Origin: Methylophilaceae bacterium
GTDB lineage: Bacteria; Pseudomonadota; Gammaproteobacteria; Burkholderiales; Methylophilaceae
DNA length: 64,000 nt
Direction: 5' to 3'
Assembly (NCBI GenBank): GCA_905339275.1
Contig: CAJPFK010000018.1
Span: forward strand, 124,001 to 188,000
Shown one piece after another: positions 26,869 through 36,314 of the stretch. The translations under genes were made by a program, and so were the position numbers. Within the stretch, counting starts at the first letter, position 1. Each line of letters opens with the position of its first letter. The notes under the pieces were generated by a model, which ran no database searches, was not told the DNA's origin, and saw nothing but the letters and a program-made list of their open reading frames with translations.

Positions 26869-28662
26869 CTATTTATCTTCGACTTTGAGAATGGCCAGAA
26901 ACGCTTCCTGCGGAATTTCCACATTACCGACCTGCTTCATGCGCTTCTTGCCCTCTTTCTGCTTCTCCAGCAGTTTCTTCTTACGCGTGATATCGCCACC
27001 ATAACACTTTGCCAGGACATTCTTGCGCATGGCTTTCACCGTTTCGCGCGCGATGATGTTCGCACCGATTGAAGCCTGCACGGCCACGTCGAACATCTGC
27101 CGCGGAATCAATTCGCGCATCTTGGCGCAAAGCTGGCGGCCGCGATATACGCTATTGGCGCGATGCACGATCAGCGACAGGGCATCGACCTTTTCGCCAT
27201 TGACCATAATGTCGAGCTTGACCAGGTCCGCGGCGCGGAATTCGATGAACTCGTAATCCATCGAGGCGTAGCCGCGCGAAACGGACTTCAGCTTATCGAA
27301 GAAATCCAGCACCACTTCGTTCAGCGGCAACTCATAAGTCAGCATGACCTGGCGCCCCATGTACTGCATATTGCGTTGAACGCCACGCTTACCGTTGCAT
27401 AACGTCATGACCGGGCCGACATAATCCTGCGGCATGAGCAGATTGACCTTGATCATCGGCTCACGGATTTCCTCGATGCGCGAAGGTTCGGGCAGTCGCG
27501 ACGGATTCTCGATCTGCTGCACTTCGCCGTTTTTCAGCAATAACTCATAAACCACGGTCGGGGCGGTGGTAATGAGGTCCATATCATATTCGCGCTCCAG
27601 CCGTTCCTGCACGATTTCCATGTGCAGCAAGCCGAGAAAACCGCAACGGAAGCCGAAACCCAGCGCCGTCGAGTTTTCCGGCTCGAACTGCAGCGATGCA
27701 TCGTTCAAGCGCAATTTTTCCAGCGCGGTGCGCAATGCCTCGAACTGGTTGGATTCGACCGGATAAAGCCCGGCAAATACCTGCGGCTGCACTTCCTTGA
27801 AGCCGGGCAGCGCTGTCGCTGCCGGGGCATTATCAAGCGTGACCGTATCGCCGACCTTGGCACTGGTCAGCTCCTTGATTCCGGCAATAATGAAGCCTAC
27901 TTCTCCCGCTGACAACGACGCCCTGGCCAGCGACTTCGGGGTGAATACGCCGACCTGCTCGCACAGATGCACCGCCCTGGTCGCCATCATGCGAATTTTA
28001 TCCTTGGGCCGCAGCACGCCATCGACCACGCGCACCAGCATGACGACACCGACATAATTGTCGAACCATGAGTCGATGATCAGCGCCTTGAGCGGCGCAT
28101 CGGGATCGCCTTTCGGCGGCGGCACTTTCGCCACCACCGCCTCGAGCACATCGCGCACGCCCTCGCCGGTCTTTGCTGAACAACGCACGGCATCCGTTGC
28201 CTCGATGCCGATGACATCCTCGATTTCCTGGATCACCCGGTCGGGGTCGGCCGATGGCAAATCGATTTTATTGAGCACTGCGGTGACTTCAACCCCAAGG
28301 TCGATGGCCGTGTAGCAATTGGCAACGCTTTGCGCCTCGACTCCCTGGGACGCATCCACAACCAGCAGCGCGCCTTCACAGGCGGACAGGGAACGGCTCA
28401 CCTCGTAGGAAAAGTCAACGTGGCCCGGGGTGTCGATCAGGTTGAGCTGATAAATCTGCCCATCAAGCGCCTTGTATTGCAGGGCAGCCGTTTGTGCCTT
28501 GATGGTAATCCCGCGTTCGCGTTCCAGATCCATGGAATCCAGCACCTGCGCCTCCATCTCACGGTCGGATAATCCGCCGCATGTCTGGATGATACGATCG
28601 GCCAGCGTGGACTTGCCGTGATCGATGTGGGCAATGATGGAGAAGTTACGAATATTTTTCAT
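26869..28662 (-). CDS. lepA: Elongation factor 4 (LepA)
   Basis: The protein has 597 residues from the ATG at 28662. The GTPase motifs are [37 protein letters not shown] and [10 protein letters not shown]. The LepA-specific C-terminal domain ends in [31 protein letters not shown]. It acts on stalled or stressed ribosomes. No clear ribosome site precedes the ATG. Confidence 0.97.
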   Translation of the reverse strand: MKNIRNFSIIAHIDHGKSTLADRIIQTCGGLSDREMEAQVLDSMDLERERGITIKAQTAALQYKALDGQIYQLNLIDTPGHVDFSYEVSRSLSACEGALLVVDASQGVEAQSVANCYTAIDLGVEVTAVLNKIDLPSADPDRVIQEIEDVIGIEATDAVRCSAKTGEGVRDVLEAVVAKVPPPKGDPDAPLKALIIDSWFDNYVGVVMLVRVVDGVLRPKDKIRMMATRAVHLCEQVGVFTPKSLARASLSAGEVGFIIAGIKELTSAKVGDTVTLDNAPAATALPGFKEVQPQVFAGLYPVESNQFEALRTALEKLRLNDASLQFEPENSTALGFGFRCGFLGLLHMEIVQERLEREYDMDLITTAPTVVYELLLKNGEVQQIENPSRLPEPSRIEEIREPMIKVNLLMPQDYVGPVMTLCNGKRGVQRNMQYMGRQVMLTYELPLNEVVLDFFDKLKSVSRGYASMDYEFIEFRAADLVKLDIMVNGEKVDALSLIVHRANSVYRGRQLCAKMRELIPRQMFDVAVQASIGANIIARETVKAMRKNVLAKCYGGDITRKKKLLEKQKEGKKRMKQVGNVEIPQEAFLAILKVEDK

Positions 28663-28711
28663 ATTAAGGCTAACGGCAAACAATTAGATTGCTAGGGCAC
28701 GGCTAACAAGA

Positions 28712-28735
28712 AGGGCGCCGAAGCGCCCTCTTGAG
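28712..28735 (-). terminator. Possible terminator between mucD and lepA
   Basis: On the minus strand AGGGCGC/GCGCCCT with a TTCG loop, followed by TTCTTGTT. The stem is strong but the T run is broken, so it may stop only part of the sigma-E operon transcript before lepA. Confidence 0.5.
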
Positions 28736-28900
28736 GATTGGCTATTTGAATGCCGCGATTTTACAGCATTCACACGTCCAACGCACCTTAATGGAACCTG
28801 ATCGATTCAGGTACGGGCTGCACCGTACGCCATGCAATCATCCCAAATCCGTTGCAACCCGCCGCTATCGCGGCCATGCGGGACACCAGAGTTTCCCGCC

Positions 28901-30328
28901 TTATTTCGCAGCGCCAATCTTCACTGGCACATAAAGCGTGTTTTCGCCCCTCAATACCAGCAAGGCGACGGTTTTGCCCGCCGGAATCGCTGCAACCTGT
29001 TTATTGAATTGCTCCAGGCTTTGTATTTCGGTGTTATTCACCCCCAGGACCACATCGCCGCGGCGAATGCCCGCCTGCGCTGCAGGTGCTTGCGAATCGA
29101 CGACCAGCAAGCCGTTCTTGCCACCGATCTTGTTTTTTTGCTGCGGCGTCAGATCACGCAATATCAGGCCCAGGCGATTCACCTCGCTCTTGGCGGGCGC
29201 TTTCGAGGCCGGGACAACCTCATCCTTCTCGGTAGGCATCTCGCCCAATGCGATGGTCAGGTTCCTGCTGCTGCCTTTCCGCAGGATTTCGACAGGCACC
29301 TGCTTGCCGGGTTTGGTCGCGCCGACTACCCGAGGCAAATCGGACGAAGCGACGATGGCTTTATTATCGAATTTCACGATGACATCGCCAGCTTCCAGCC
29401 CGCCCTTCTCGGCCGGACTGCCCTTTTCCACATTCGATACCAGCGCGCCGTTGGTATTTTTCATACCGAAGGATTCTGCCAGATCCTTGTTGATTTCCTG
29501 TATGCCAATCCCCAGCCAGCCGCGGGTTACTTTACCGGTCGCACGCAACTGGTCGGAAATGTCCATTGCCACATCGATCGGAATGGCAAAGGAAAGGCCC
29601 ATGTAACCGCCCGTGCGGCTGTATATCTGGGAGTTGATGCCGACCACCTCCCCCTTCAAATTGAACAGCGGCCCGCCGGAATTACCGGGGTTGATCGCAA
29701 CGTCGGTCTGGATAAACGGCACAAAATTCTCCTGCGGCAAGGCGCGCCCCTTGGCACTGACCACACCTGCCGTCAGCGTACTCTCCAGCCCGAATGGCGA
29801 CCCGATGGCGACTACCCACTCGCCCACCTTCAGGGCTTCAGGATTACCGAATGTGACTTTAGGCAGCCCACTTGCTTCTATCTTGAGCAAGGCGACATCC
29901 GTACGGGAATCCGCGCCTATGATCTTGGCGGTAAATTCGCGTTTGTCGGACAACTTGACGACGACTTCATCCGCGTTCCTGATGACATGAGCATTGGTCA
30001 GGACATATCCATCATTGCTGATGATAAAACCGGAACCCAGAGACTGCGATTTGTACTCTTGCTGGGGACCGCCTTGCCCAGGTATGCCAGGGGCAGGAAT
30101 GCCGAAGCGGCGGAACAGTTCACCCAGCGCCTCATCCTGCGGCATCCCGGCGAACGGGGAGCTGACCTGCATCACCTGCGTGATACTGATATTGACCACG
30201 GCCGGCCCCTGTTTTTCAGCCAGCTCGGTAAAGTCAGGCAATTGATTGGCTAGCGCATTTCCGGCAACCGCCACATTCCCCAGGACTGCCAGACAAAATG
30301 CAGAAATCGCAATCACTTTCTTAATCAT
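28901..30328 (-). CDS. mucD: Periplasmic serine protease MucD/DegP (HtrA family)
   Basis: The protein has 475 residues. A signal peptide (about residues 4-28) is followed by the trypsin-like domain with His in VLTNAHVIRNADEV, Asp in SRTDVALLKIE and Ser in NPGNSGGPLFN. Two PDZ domains follow (near 270-350 and 385-465). It degrades misfolded envelope proteins and often restrains sigma-E. It is the last gene of the rpoE group here, one base after the rseC stop, with GAGGTG as ribosome site. Confidence 0.93.
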   Translation of the reverse strand: MIKKVIAISAFCLAVLGNVAVAGNALANQLPDFTELAEKQGPAVVNISITQVMQVSSPFAGMPQDEALGELFRRFGIPAPGIPGQGGPQQEYKSQSLGSGFIISNDGYVLTNAHVIRNADEVVVKLSDKREFTAKIIGADSRTDVALLKIEASGLPKVTFGNPEALKVGEWVVAIGSPFGLESTLTAGVVSAKGRALPQENFVPFIQTDVAINPGNSGGPLFNLKGEVVGINSQIYSRTGGYMGLSFAIPIDVAMDISDQLRATGKVTRGWLGIGIQEINKDLAESFGMKNTNGALVSNVEKGSPAEKGGLEAGDVIVKFDNKAIVASSDLPRVVGATKPGKQVPVEILRKGSSRNLTIALGEMPTEKDEVVPASKAPAKSEVNRLGLILRDLTPQQKNKIGGKNGLLVVDSQAPAAQAGIRRGDVVLGVNNTEIQSLEQFNKQVAAIPAGKTVALLVLRGENTLYVPVKIGAAK

Positions 30329-30814
30329 CTATTCACCTCGTTCACACTGTAAATTCATCATCACATGATCATCGGCCCGCAATATGACAGGACGATAACG
30401 CGCGTTATAGCGCTGACCTTCCGAATGGCCCTTGAGCCAGAACAAACTTAAAACCAGGCCGGCAATTGCCCCCAAAACGGCATAAGTGTCTTTTTGCCCC
30501 TGCACAGCGCCTTCCGGGATAAACGCCATGCCTGCAAATGCGCCGCACAGCACGGCTGCAAGCGGTATGCCGTAAATGGACATCGAGCTTTTTAGCAGGG
30601 CCTGTTCATCAACCCCGACAATCACGCCATCCCCCACTTTTGCGCCGATATTGTTCGATGCCTTAAAGACGCTTTTGTGATTGAAAAGTTTACCCCACAG
30701 CGAAATGCCACAGCCCCTGGATTTTCCGCAAAGACCACAAGGCGTTTTGCGGACGATTTCCAGCAATGCTGAATCATTCTCGAGGCCCACCACAATTGCG
30801 TGTTCTTCAATCAT
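30329..30814 (-). CDS. rseC: SoxR-reducing/RseC family protein
   Basis: The protein has 161 residues. An N-terminal cysteine cluster (C26, C29, C35 in PCGLCGKSRGCG) precedes two membrane segments (about 85-105 and 112-128), the RseC layout. RseC proteins modulate sigma-E and are linked to the Rsx complex that reduces SoxR. A full rsxABCDGE operon is present about 10 kb away in this window. Confidence 0.88.
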   Translation of the reverse strand: MIEEHAIVVGLENDSALLEIVRKTPCGLCGKSRGCGISLWGKLFNHKSVFKASNNIGAKVGDGVIVGVDEQALLKSSMSIYGIPLAAVLCGAFAGMAFIPEGAVQGQKDTYAVLGAIAGLVLSLFWLKGHSEGQRYNARYRPVILRADDHVMMNLQCERGE

Positions 30815-30834
30815 ACCAAAGCAGCCTGCTGACT

Positions 30835-31800
30835 TTACTTCTTGAAATTAACGGAATTGGCGATTTGCGACACGGTCGCTTCGGGGACTTCACCTACGAC
30901 CATGATCTGATAGCCGCCATTGACGTACGCGTAGAAATTCGTCGGGCCCATTACCGTGTGCCCGACCTTGGGCCTGGCGCCCTTGGCCAAAGGCTCGATA
31001 AACAGGGAAACAGAGGACAGCCCGTCTGAAAAGATCAGTTGATTGACCGGTATTGCCTTGCCAGGCACCATGCGCTTGATATGGTCGATCAGCTTATAGC
31101 CAAGGGGCAACTGCCCCACTTTCCAACTGCCGGAGTCGGTTGCAGCGCTTTCAGGCACTTCCTCTTCCATGACATAGGGTTTTCTCGGGTCCACTTTCGG
31201 CTGGAACCACTCCATATCCTGCACGATAAGCAAATTAAGCTGGTTGAACGCAATCTGCTCGATGACTTCATTGCGCTGATTCAGCGTCGTTGCCTTTAAT
31301 AAAAGGCCGAACTCACGATCAGTAAGCAATTTGTAGCTGTAGCGATAGCTATCGCGCGGCTCGAGGTGAACAATCAGCCCTTCACGGCCGGCGACCCGCT
31401 CCTTGCCCGACATACGCGCCTGGTAACTCGCCTTGATCAGATCGAGATTGACCGGCAGCAAGGCGGGGAAAAGGTTTTTGCCCCGGCGTTTTTCGATCAC
31501 CACCTTTTCATTCCTGGGGCTGAAAATGACGATGTCGCTACCCTGGCTCAGAACCTCGCGCGGCAGGCCGTCGAGCATGATGACTCTGGCATACTCGCCC
31601 TGCCCTGAGTTCATATGGGTAATTTCGATCGAGCGGCTATTGTCGCCCGACTGATAGGTGAATACACCCTTGTAGCTTAAATCTCTCGCAGCATGTGCTG
31701 CTTTCTCCAAAACCAGCCAGGGGTCGTCTTCTGCCTCGGGGTTGGCCACTGCTAATGACATGGGGCCTGCCAACAGGCAAGCCAGCAATAAACGCTTCAT
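30835..31800 (-). CDS. rseB: Sigma-E regulator RseB/MucB
   Basis: The protein has 321 residues from the ATG at 31800, which shares a base with the rseA stop and gives a normal signal peptide (MKRLLLACLLAGPMSLAVA). The LolA-like N-terminal fold is followed by the C-terminal RseB domain (GARPKVGHTVMGPTNFYAYVNGGYQIMVVGEVPEATVSQIANSV). In the periplasm it binds RseA and protects it from cleavage until mislocalised lipids or lipopolysaccharide are sensed. Confidence 0.93.
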   Translation of the reverse strand: MKRLLLACLLAGPMSLAVANPEAEDDPWLVLEKAAHAARDLSYKGVFTYQSGDNSRSIEITHMNSGQGEYARVIMLDGLPREVLSQGSDIVIFSPRNEKVVIEKRRGKNLFPALLPVNLDLIKASYQARMSGKERVAGREGLIVHLEPRDSYRYSYKLLTDREFGLLLKATTLNQRNEVIEQIAFNQLNLLIVQDMEWFQPKVDPRKPYVMEEEVPESAATDSGSWKVGQLPLGYKLIDHIKRMVPGKAIPVNQLIFSDGLSSVSLFIEPLAKGARPKVGHTVMGPTNFYAYVNGGYQIMVVGEVPEATVSQIANSVNFKK

Positions 31801-32276
31801 TACTTCGAACTCTCGGAGAACGCTGCAGACTGTATATAGTAGGCTGCACTGCTGGGTGCAACGGACTGGTGTGCAAACAGATATTCCGCGGGAATATCCT
31901 GGGCAATCTCCACCGGTAGGATGTCTTCGGTTTGCTGGGCTTGTTGCTGCAAGACCATCCATCCAACAAACATCACGGCCGTCATCGAGGCTGCGACAGA
32001 CCACATCACCGGCGATCTTTTCGCGGATTTGCCGGGAGCATCCTGCTCAACGCGCTTCCTGGGCGCCAGCGCCACAGGCTCGGCTTCAAGCTTCTGCATC
32101 AGGCGGTCACGAAAATCCCGTTGAAACACGGGGCTTCCACGCATGGCATCACCGATTAAATGATAAGTGGTCCAACACTCGCTGCTTTCTCCGCCAGCTT
32201 TTAGCGCCGTATAAAGATATTCGGCATCGCTGAGCGAAATCTCGTCATCCATCAGTGCTGAAATTTGGTCTTTCAT
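31800..32276 (-). CDS. rseA: Anti-sigma-E factor RseA
   Basis: The protein has 158 residues. The cytoplasmic sigma-binding domain (ISALMDDEISLSDAEYLYTALK, CWTTYHLIGDAMRG) is typical of RseA. One membrane span follows (VMWSVAASMTAVMFVGWMVL, about 88-107), then a short periplasmic part. It holds RpoE at the membrane until regulated proteolysis. It lies 30 bases after rpoE. Confidence 0.93.
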   Translation of the reverse strand: MKDQISALMDDEISLSDAEYLYTALKAGGESSECWTTYHLIGDAMRGSPVFQRDFRDRLMQKLEAEPVALAPRKRVEQDAPGKSAKRSPVMWSVAASMTAVMFVGWMVLQQQAQQTEDILPVEIAQDIPAEYLFAHQSVAPSSAAYYIQSAAFSESSK

Positions 32277-32306
32277 GATTTCTCCTGTTACTTCACTACC
32301 GCTGGC

Positions 32307-33035
32307 CTACCAGCGTTTATCCTGCGGGGTATCAAGCAAAGGACGCAACTTCTGCGCAATGGTTTCACGCGCCCTGAAAATACGGGAGCGCACTGTACCG
32401 ATCGGGCAATCCATCAGGGTTGCAATCTCTTCGTAGCTCAAGCCTTCGATCTCACGCAAGGTAATCGCCGTACGCAGTTCATCCGGCAGCGATGCAACCG
32501 TGTCATTCACAGTCCGTGCAATTTCCTTGGTCATCAGCTCGGTTTCAGGCGTATCCATCGTGCGCAGTTCATTGGCATCCTCGAAGTTTTCCGCGTCTTC
32601 GATCTCGATATCGTTGCTGATCTGGGGCCTGCGCCCCATCGAAACCAGGTAGTTCTTCGCGGTGTTGATGCCAATACGATAGAGCCATGTATAAAAAGCA
32701 CTCTCGCCGCGAAAGTTGGGTAATGCGCGATAAGCCTTGATGAACGACTCCTGTACCACGTCTTCAACTTCGGTCTGGTCGCGGATCAGCCGGGATAACA
32801 GGCGTCCCAGCTTGCGCTGGTATTTGTCTACGAGCATGCCGAATGCACGCTTGTCACCGCGCTGCGCACGTTCTACCAACTCCTGATCGATTTCACGGTT
32901 GCCCGCTGTGGGGTTGGAACCCATAGAGGCTTTGCTCCTTGTCAGCACTTTTTCAACTGTCGGAGTATAACCTTGCATCGTTGTATCAACGAAGCTCAGC
33001 CGTGAAAATTCTTCAAGATTTTTCGTGTTTAACAT
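32307..33035 (-). CDS. rpoE: RNA polymerase sigma-E factor
   Basis: Sigma-70 region 2 (NFRGESAFYTWLYRIGINTAKNYL) and region 4 (LPDELRTAITLREIEGLSYEEIATLMDCPIGTVRSRIFRARE) mark an ECF sigma, and the rseA/rseB/mucD neighbours identify it as RpoE. The usual protein start corresponds to the ATG at 32924 (205 residues, AAGGAG upstream). However, the ATG at 33035 has a better placed GGGAG and adds 37 in-frame residues. Both starts may be used. It drives the envelope stress response and probably its own operon from the promoter at 33081-33109. Confidence 0.94.
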   Translation of the reverse strand: MLNTKNLEEFSRLSFVDTTMQGYTPTVEKVLTRSKASMGSNPTAGNREIDQELVERAQRGDKRAFGMLVDKYQRKLGRLLSRLIRDQTEVEDVVQESFIKAYRALPNFRGESAFYTWLYRIGINTAKNYLVSMGRRPQISNDIEIEDAENFEDANELRTMDTPETELMTKEIARTVNDTVASLPDELRTAITLREIEGLSYEEIATLMDCPIGTVRSRIFRARETIAQKLRPLLDTPQDKRW

Positions 33036-33080
33036 TTATATTCTCCCAGCTTGTACTAGATCGATTACTAGCTTACAAAC

Positions 33081-33109
33081 AGAGACAGCGCTAAACTCGC
33101 ATAAGTTCT
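33081..33109 (-). promoter_or_regulatory. Sigma-E autoregulatory promoter of rpoE
   Basis: On the minus strand AGAACTT (33109-33103), 16 bases, then GTCTCT (33086-33081). The known sigma-E pattern is GGAACTT, about 16 bases, GTCTAA or TCTGA. The predicted start is near 33075, 40 bases before the upstream rpoE ATG. Confidence 0.75.
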
Positions 33110-33139
33110 TTCGGCATACAAACAAAAACCATTATTCCA

Positions 33140-34756
33140 ATGCGGCAATACGACGTACTCATCATCGGCAGCGGACTTGCCGGACTCACGCTGGCCCTCA
33201 AGGTTGCCACAGAAAAAAAGGTTTGCCTGGTCAGCAAGCGTAACGTCAATGACAGCGCCAGCAACTGGGCGCAAGGCGGTATCGCAGCAGTGCTGACCGA
33301 CGACGATTCCATTGAGGCCCACATCCACGACACGCTGATTGCCGGCGCCGGCCTGTGCGATGCCGAGGTCACCCGCCTGGTGGCCGAGCATGGCCGGGAA
33401 ACCGTGGAGTGGCTGATTGCCGAAGGCGTGCCTTTTACCCGGGAAGACGACGACAGCGGTTTTCACCTGACACGGGAAGGCGGCCACAGCCATCGCCGCA
33501 TCATCCATGCTGCGGACGCCACCGGCCATGCCGTGCAGAAGACACTGGCCGAGAAAGTCAGGGAACATGCCAACATCGACGTGCTGGAAGATCATATCGC
33601 GGTCGACCTGATCACCGCGCGCAAGGTCGGGATTGAAAGCGCCGAATGCCTTGGGGCTTACGTGCTGGACAATACGACCGGCAAGGTCATGACGATCGGC
33701 GCACAGCATACCATCCTGGCAACAGGCGGCACCGGCAAGGTCTACCTCTACACAACCAACCCGGACGTGAGTACCGGCGACGGGATTGCCATGGCCTGGC
33801 GCGCAGGCTGCCGGGTCGCGAACATGGAATTCATCCAGTTTCATCCAACCTGTCTTTATCACCCGCAGGCCAAGTCCTTCCTGATCACCGAGGCGGTACG
33901 CGGAGAAGGCGGAATCCTGACGCTGCCGGACGGCACCCGCTTCATGCCGGAACATGATGCCCGGGCAGAGCTGGCGCCACGCGACATCGTGGCGCGCGCC
34001 ATCGACTTCGAGATGAAGAAACGCGGGATCGACTGCGTTTACCTGGATATTTCCCACCAACCGGCAGACTTCGTGCTGTCGCACTTTCCGACGATTTACC
34101 GCCGCTGCATGGAATTGGGCATCGATATCACCAAACAACCCATTCCGGTGGTCCCGGCAGCGCATTACTGTTGCGGCGGCATCATGACCGACCATGCCGG
34201 GCGCACCGACATCCCCGGTCTTTATGCCATCGGCGAGACCGCCTGCACCGGACTGCATGGTGCAAACCGGCTGGCCAGCAACTCGCTGCTGGAATGCCTG
34301 GTCTTCGGCCAGGCGGCGGCGGAAGACATTCTCTCGCAGGCGGTCAAGGACGTGCCCCCTTTGCCCTACTGGGACGAGAGCCGGGTGACGGATGCCGATG
34401 AAGAGATCATCATCACCCATAACTGGAATGAGTTACGCCGCTTCATGTGGAACTACGTCGGCATCGTGCGCACCAACAAACGGCTGGCGCGGGCACTGCA
34501 CCGCATCCACATGCTGCGGGATGAAGTCCATGAGTTTTACAGCAATTTCCGCATCAGCAACAATCTGGTCGAACTGCGCAACCTGCTGCAAGTGGCCGAA
34601 CTGATTGTAAAAAGCGCGATGGAACGGCATGAAAGCCGCGGCCTGCACTACAGCAAGGATTACCCGGACATGCTGCCGGATGCCGTGCCCACGGTGCTGG
34701 AACCATCCAACTACTACAGCCTGCTGGACAGCCAGCACGGCCATCACCACCACTAA
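33140..34756 (+). CDS. nadB: L-aspartate oxidase
   Basis: The protein has 538 residues, normal for NadB. It oxidises aspartate to iminoaspartate with FAD for NAD synthesis. The N-terminal dinucleotide motif [38 protein letters not shown], the [25 protein letters not shown] segment and [17 protein letters not shown] are all present. The protein ends in a natural His-rich tail (HGHHHH). Its stop overlaps the mtfA stop on the other strand, leaving no room for a terminator. Confidence 0.96.
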   Translation: MRQYDVLIIGSGLAGLTLALKVATEKKVCLVSKRNVNDSASNWAQGGIAAVLTDDDSIEAHIHDTLIAGAGLCDAEVTRLVAEHGRETVEWLIAEGVPFTREDDDSGFHLTREGGHSHRRIIHAADATGHAVQKTLAEKVREHANIDVLEDHIAVDLITARKVGIESAECLGAYVLDNTTGKVMTIGAQHTILATGGTGKVYLYTTNPDVSTGDGIAMAWRAGCRVANMEFIQFHPTCLYHPQAKSFLITEAVRGEGGILTLPDGTRFMPEHDARAELAPRDIVARAIDFEMKKRGIDCVYLDISHQPADFVLSHFPTIYRRCMELGIDITKQPIPVVPAAHYCCGGIMTDHAGRTDIPGLYAIGETACTGLHGANRLASNSLLECLVFGQAAAEDILSQAVKDVPPLPYWDESRVTDADEEIIITHNWNELRRFMWNYVGIVRTNKRLARALHRIHMLRDEVHEFYSNFRISNNLVELRNLLQVAELIVKSAMERHESRGLHYSKDYPDMLPDAVPTVLEPSNYYSLLDSQHGHHHH

Positions 34757-35544
34757 ACGCCGCCATCATTCGCCGGGCGTATACGCGCGAGCGGATCCTG
34801 CCGGTAAAATGCCTCGAGCTGGCGGTAGACATTGGGATATTCCGCATGCAGCACCTGCGGAATCTCGAAGAAAGCTTCGCTCATGACGGCGAAGAACTCC
34901 GCAGGATTTTCACTGGCATAGGGATCGATCAAGGTTTCCCCGCCGGCATCGGCGCGCGCGCAGAAATCCTCGTAGGCGGCGCGGAAGGCGCGCGTCCAGG
35001 CAGCCACCGACATGCCGCGGTGCAGCGGCGGAAAACCATCCGCAGCACCATTGCGCATGTCCAGTTTATGCGCAAATTCATGGATGACGACATTGACGCC
35101 ATCGAACTCGCCGGAACGCTCGACATCCGCCGCCGACAGCACGACCGGGCCGCGATGCCAGGCCTCGCCGACCATCGGCGTGCGCATGCGATGCACAACC
35201 CCGGCCTCGTCCATGAACTCGTGTTCCGGCACGAACTCGCCAGCGTAGACGATGACCGAACGCCAGCCGTCGTAGTATTCCAGCCCCAGCGCGAGAACCG
35301 GCAGGCAAGCCTGCGCAGCAATCTTCAGGCGCAAGCCGTCGTCCAGACGATACCCGGCAGCGCCAACGACGTCTTTCGCGTGCAGGAACAAAGCCGCCAG
35401 CTCCCGCAAGCTGCCCAGCTCTGCCGCGGTAAGGCCGCGCAGCAGGGGCAATGCCGCCACAGCCTGCCGCCAGGCTTCATCAGGCAGCGCATGCCGGCGC
35501 AGGATGCGCCGACGCCGCCAATCGGTGAACCCCAGCCATCTCAT
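34753..35544 (-). CDS. mtfA: MtfA-family zinc peptidase, coupled to the bufferin operon
   Basis: The protein has 263 residues. The zinc site is HEFAHKLD (about 156-163) with the third ligand in [16 protein letters not shown], as in E. coli MtfA, a cytosolic metallopeptidase that in enterobacteria binds the Mlc repressor. Its ATG overlaps the bufC stop by four bases, so it is translated with the bufferin genes. Sugar regulation through Mlc is not suggested by this context. A part in processing, turnover or zinc/copper response of the cluster is an inference. Confidence 0.88.
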   Translation of the reverse strand: MRWLGFTDWRRRRILRRHALPDEAWRQAVAALPLLRGLTAAELGSLRELAALFLHAKDVVGAAGYRLDDGLRLKIAAQACLPVLALGLEYYDGWRSVIVYAGEFVPEHEFMDEAGVVHRMRTPMVGEAWHRGPVVLSAADVERSGEFDGVNVVIHEFAHKLDMRNGAADGFPPLHRGMSVAAWTRAFRAAYEDFCARADAGGETLIDPYASENPAEFFAVMSEAFFEIPQVLHAEYPNVYRQLEAFYRQDPLARIRPANDGGV

Positions 35545-36314
35545 GCCGTACTGTAGATGCCGAGAATGGCGCCTCTTGCCTTGAGTTCGTACAGCAGGCT
35601 GGTGCCGTAGGTCACCACGGCTTCCGGATCAACCTGCGGCAGCGTGCCTGCAACCCGGTGCAGGGCGGCTTCGCCAGTCAGGCGTTCCCGCTGCAGCAAG
35701 GCCAGCAGGCATGCACTGGCCGGGTTGAGCTCAATGAAACGCACCTCGTCGCCTGCATCGCGGAACACCAGCAGGTCTACGGGCTCCGGGGCCTGCGGCC
35801 GGTAACGCGGCGATATGCGCTGCACCGGGTAGTCATAGTGCAGAAGCGCCAGGGCCGGGGCCAATACCGGCCTGCCCCGCATGAGGTCACCCGCCGTATC
35901 GATACAAGACCAGTCCGGTGCCGCATCGAGCGCGGCAATGGCAAGCTCCATCCATTCGTAATGCGCAAGTTCGGCAAAATAGCCGGGCAACGGCGGCAGA
36001 CTATCCCTCGCTGCTTGCAGGTACTGCAGGAATTCCTCGGGAATCTGCCGGAACAGCGGGCCCTGCGCACGATGATGGGCGAGAAAACCGCGTATCAGCT
36101 TGCGCCACAGCCGCAGACCGGCAACTTTCCGGCAAACGGGGAAACACTGGCCAAGTGTTGAGTCCAGGTTGTTGAACACCAGCGCGCGGTAGACCCGCAT
36201 ACGGGCATCCGCCACGCGAGGAGGCTTCGCCACCGTGTTCGGATCGCGCAGATGCGCGGCAAAATGCAGCTGGTATTGCTGGAAGGCCGGCAATCCGTTG
36301 CCGGTTTTCGTCAT
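35541..36314 (-). CDS. bufC: Bufferin biosynthesis partner protein BufC (DUF2063)
   Basis: The protein has 257 residues. The N-terminal DUF2063 region is clear: FQQYQLHFAAHLRDP, RMRVYRALVFNNLDSTLGQCFPVCRKVAG, and FLAHHRAQGPLFRQIPEEFLQYL, then FAELAHYEWMELAI. BufC-type proteins bind the MNIO enzyme BufB and guide it to the precursor peptide. The gene overlaps bufB upstream by four bases (start at 36314) and mtfA downstream by four bases. Confidence 0.92.
   Translation of the reverse strand: MTKTGNGLPAFQQYQLHFAAHLRDPNTVAKPPRVADARMRVYRALVFNNLDSTLGQCFPVCRKVAGLRLWRKLIRGFLAHHRAQGPLFRQIPEEFLQYLQAARDSLPPLPGYFAELAHYEWMELAIAALDAAPDWSCIDTAGDLMRGRPVLAPALALLHYDYPVQRISPRYRPQAPEPVDLLVFRDAGDEVRFIELNPASACLLALLQRERLTGEAALHRVAGTLPQVDPEAVVTYGTSLLYELKARGAILGIYSTA

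Noticed and set aside
28832-30253. A 473-codon plus-strand frame opposite mucD
   Set aside because: Shadow of the protease gene; no signal or ribosome site of its own.
33068-34420. A 450-codon minus-strand frame opposite nadB
   Set aside because: Runs antisense to complete nadB motifs and would cross the rpoE promoter.
34735-34756. His-rich end of nadB as a sign of an engineered tag
   Set aside because: The tail HGHHHH is native in context: it continues the reading frame directly into the overlapping mtfA stop, with no vector-like linker.
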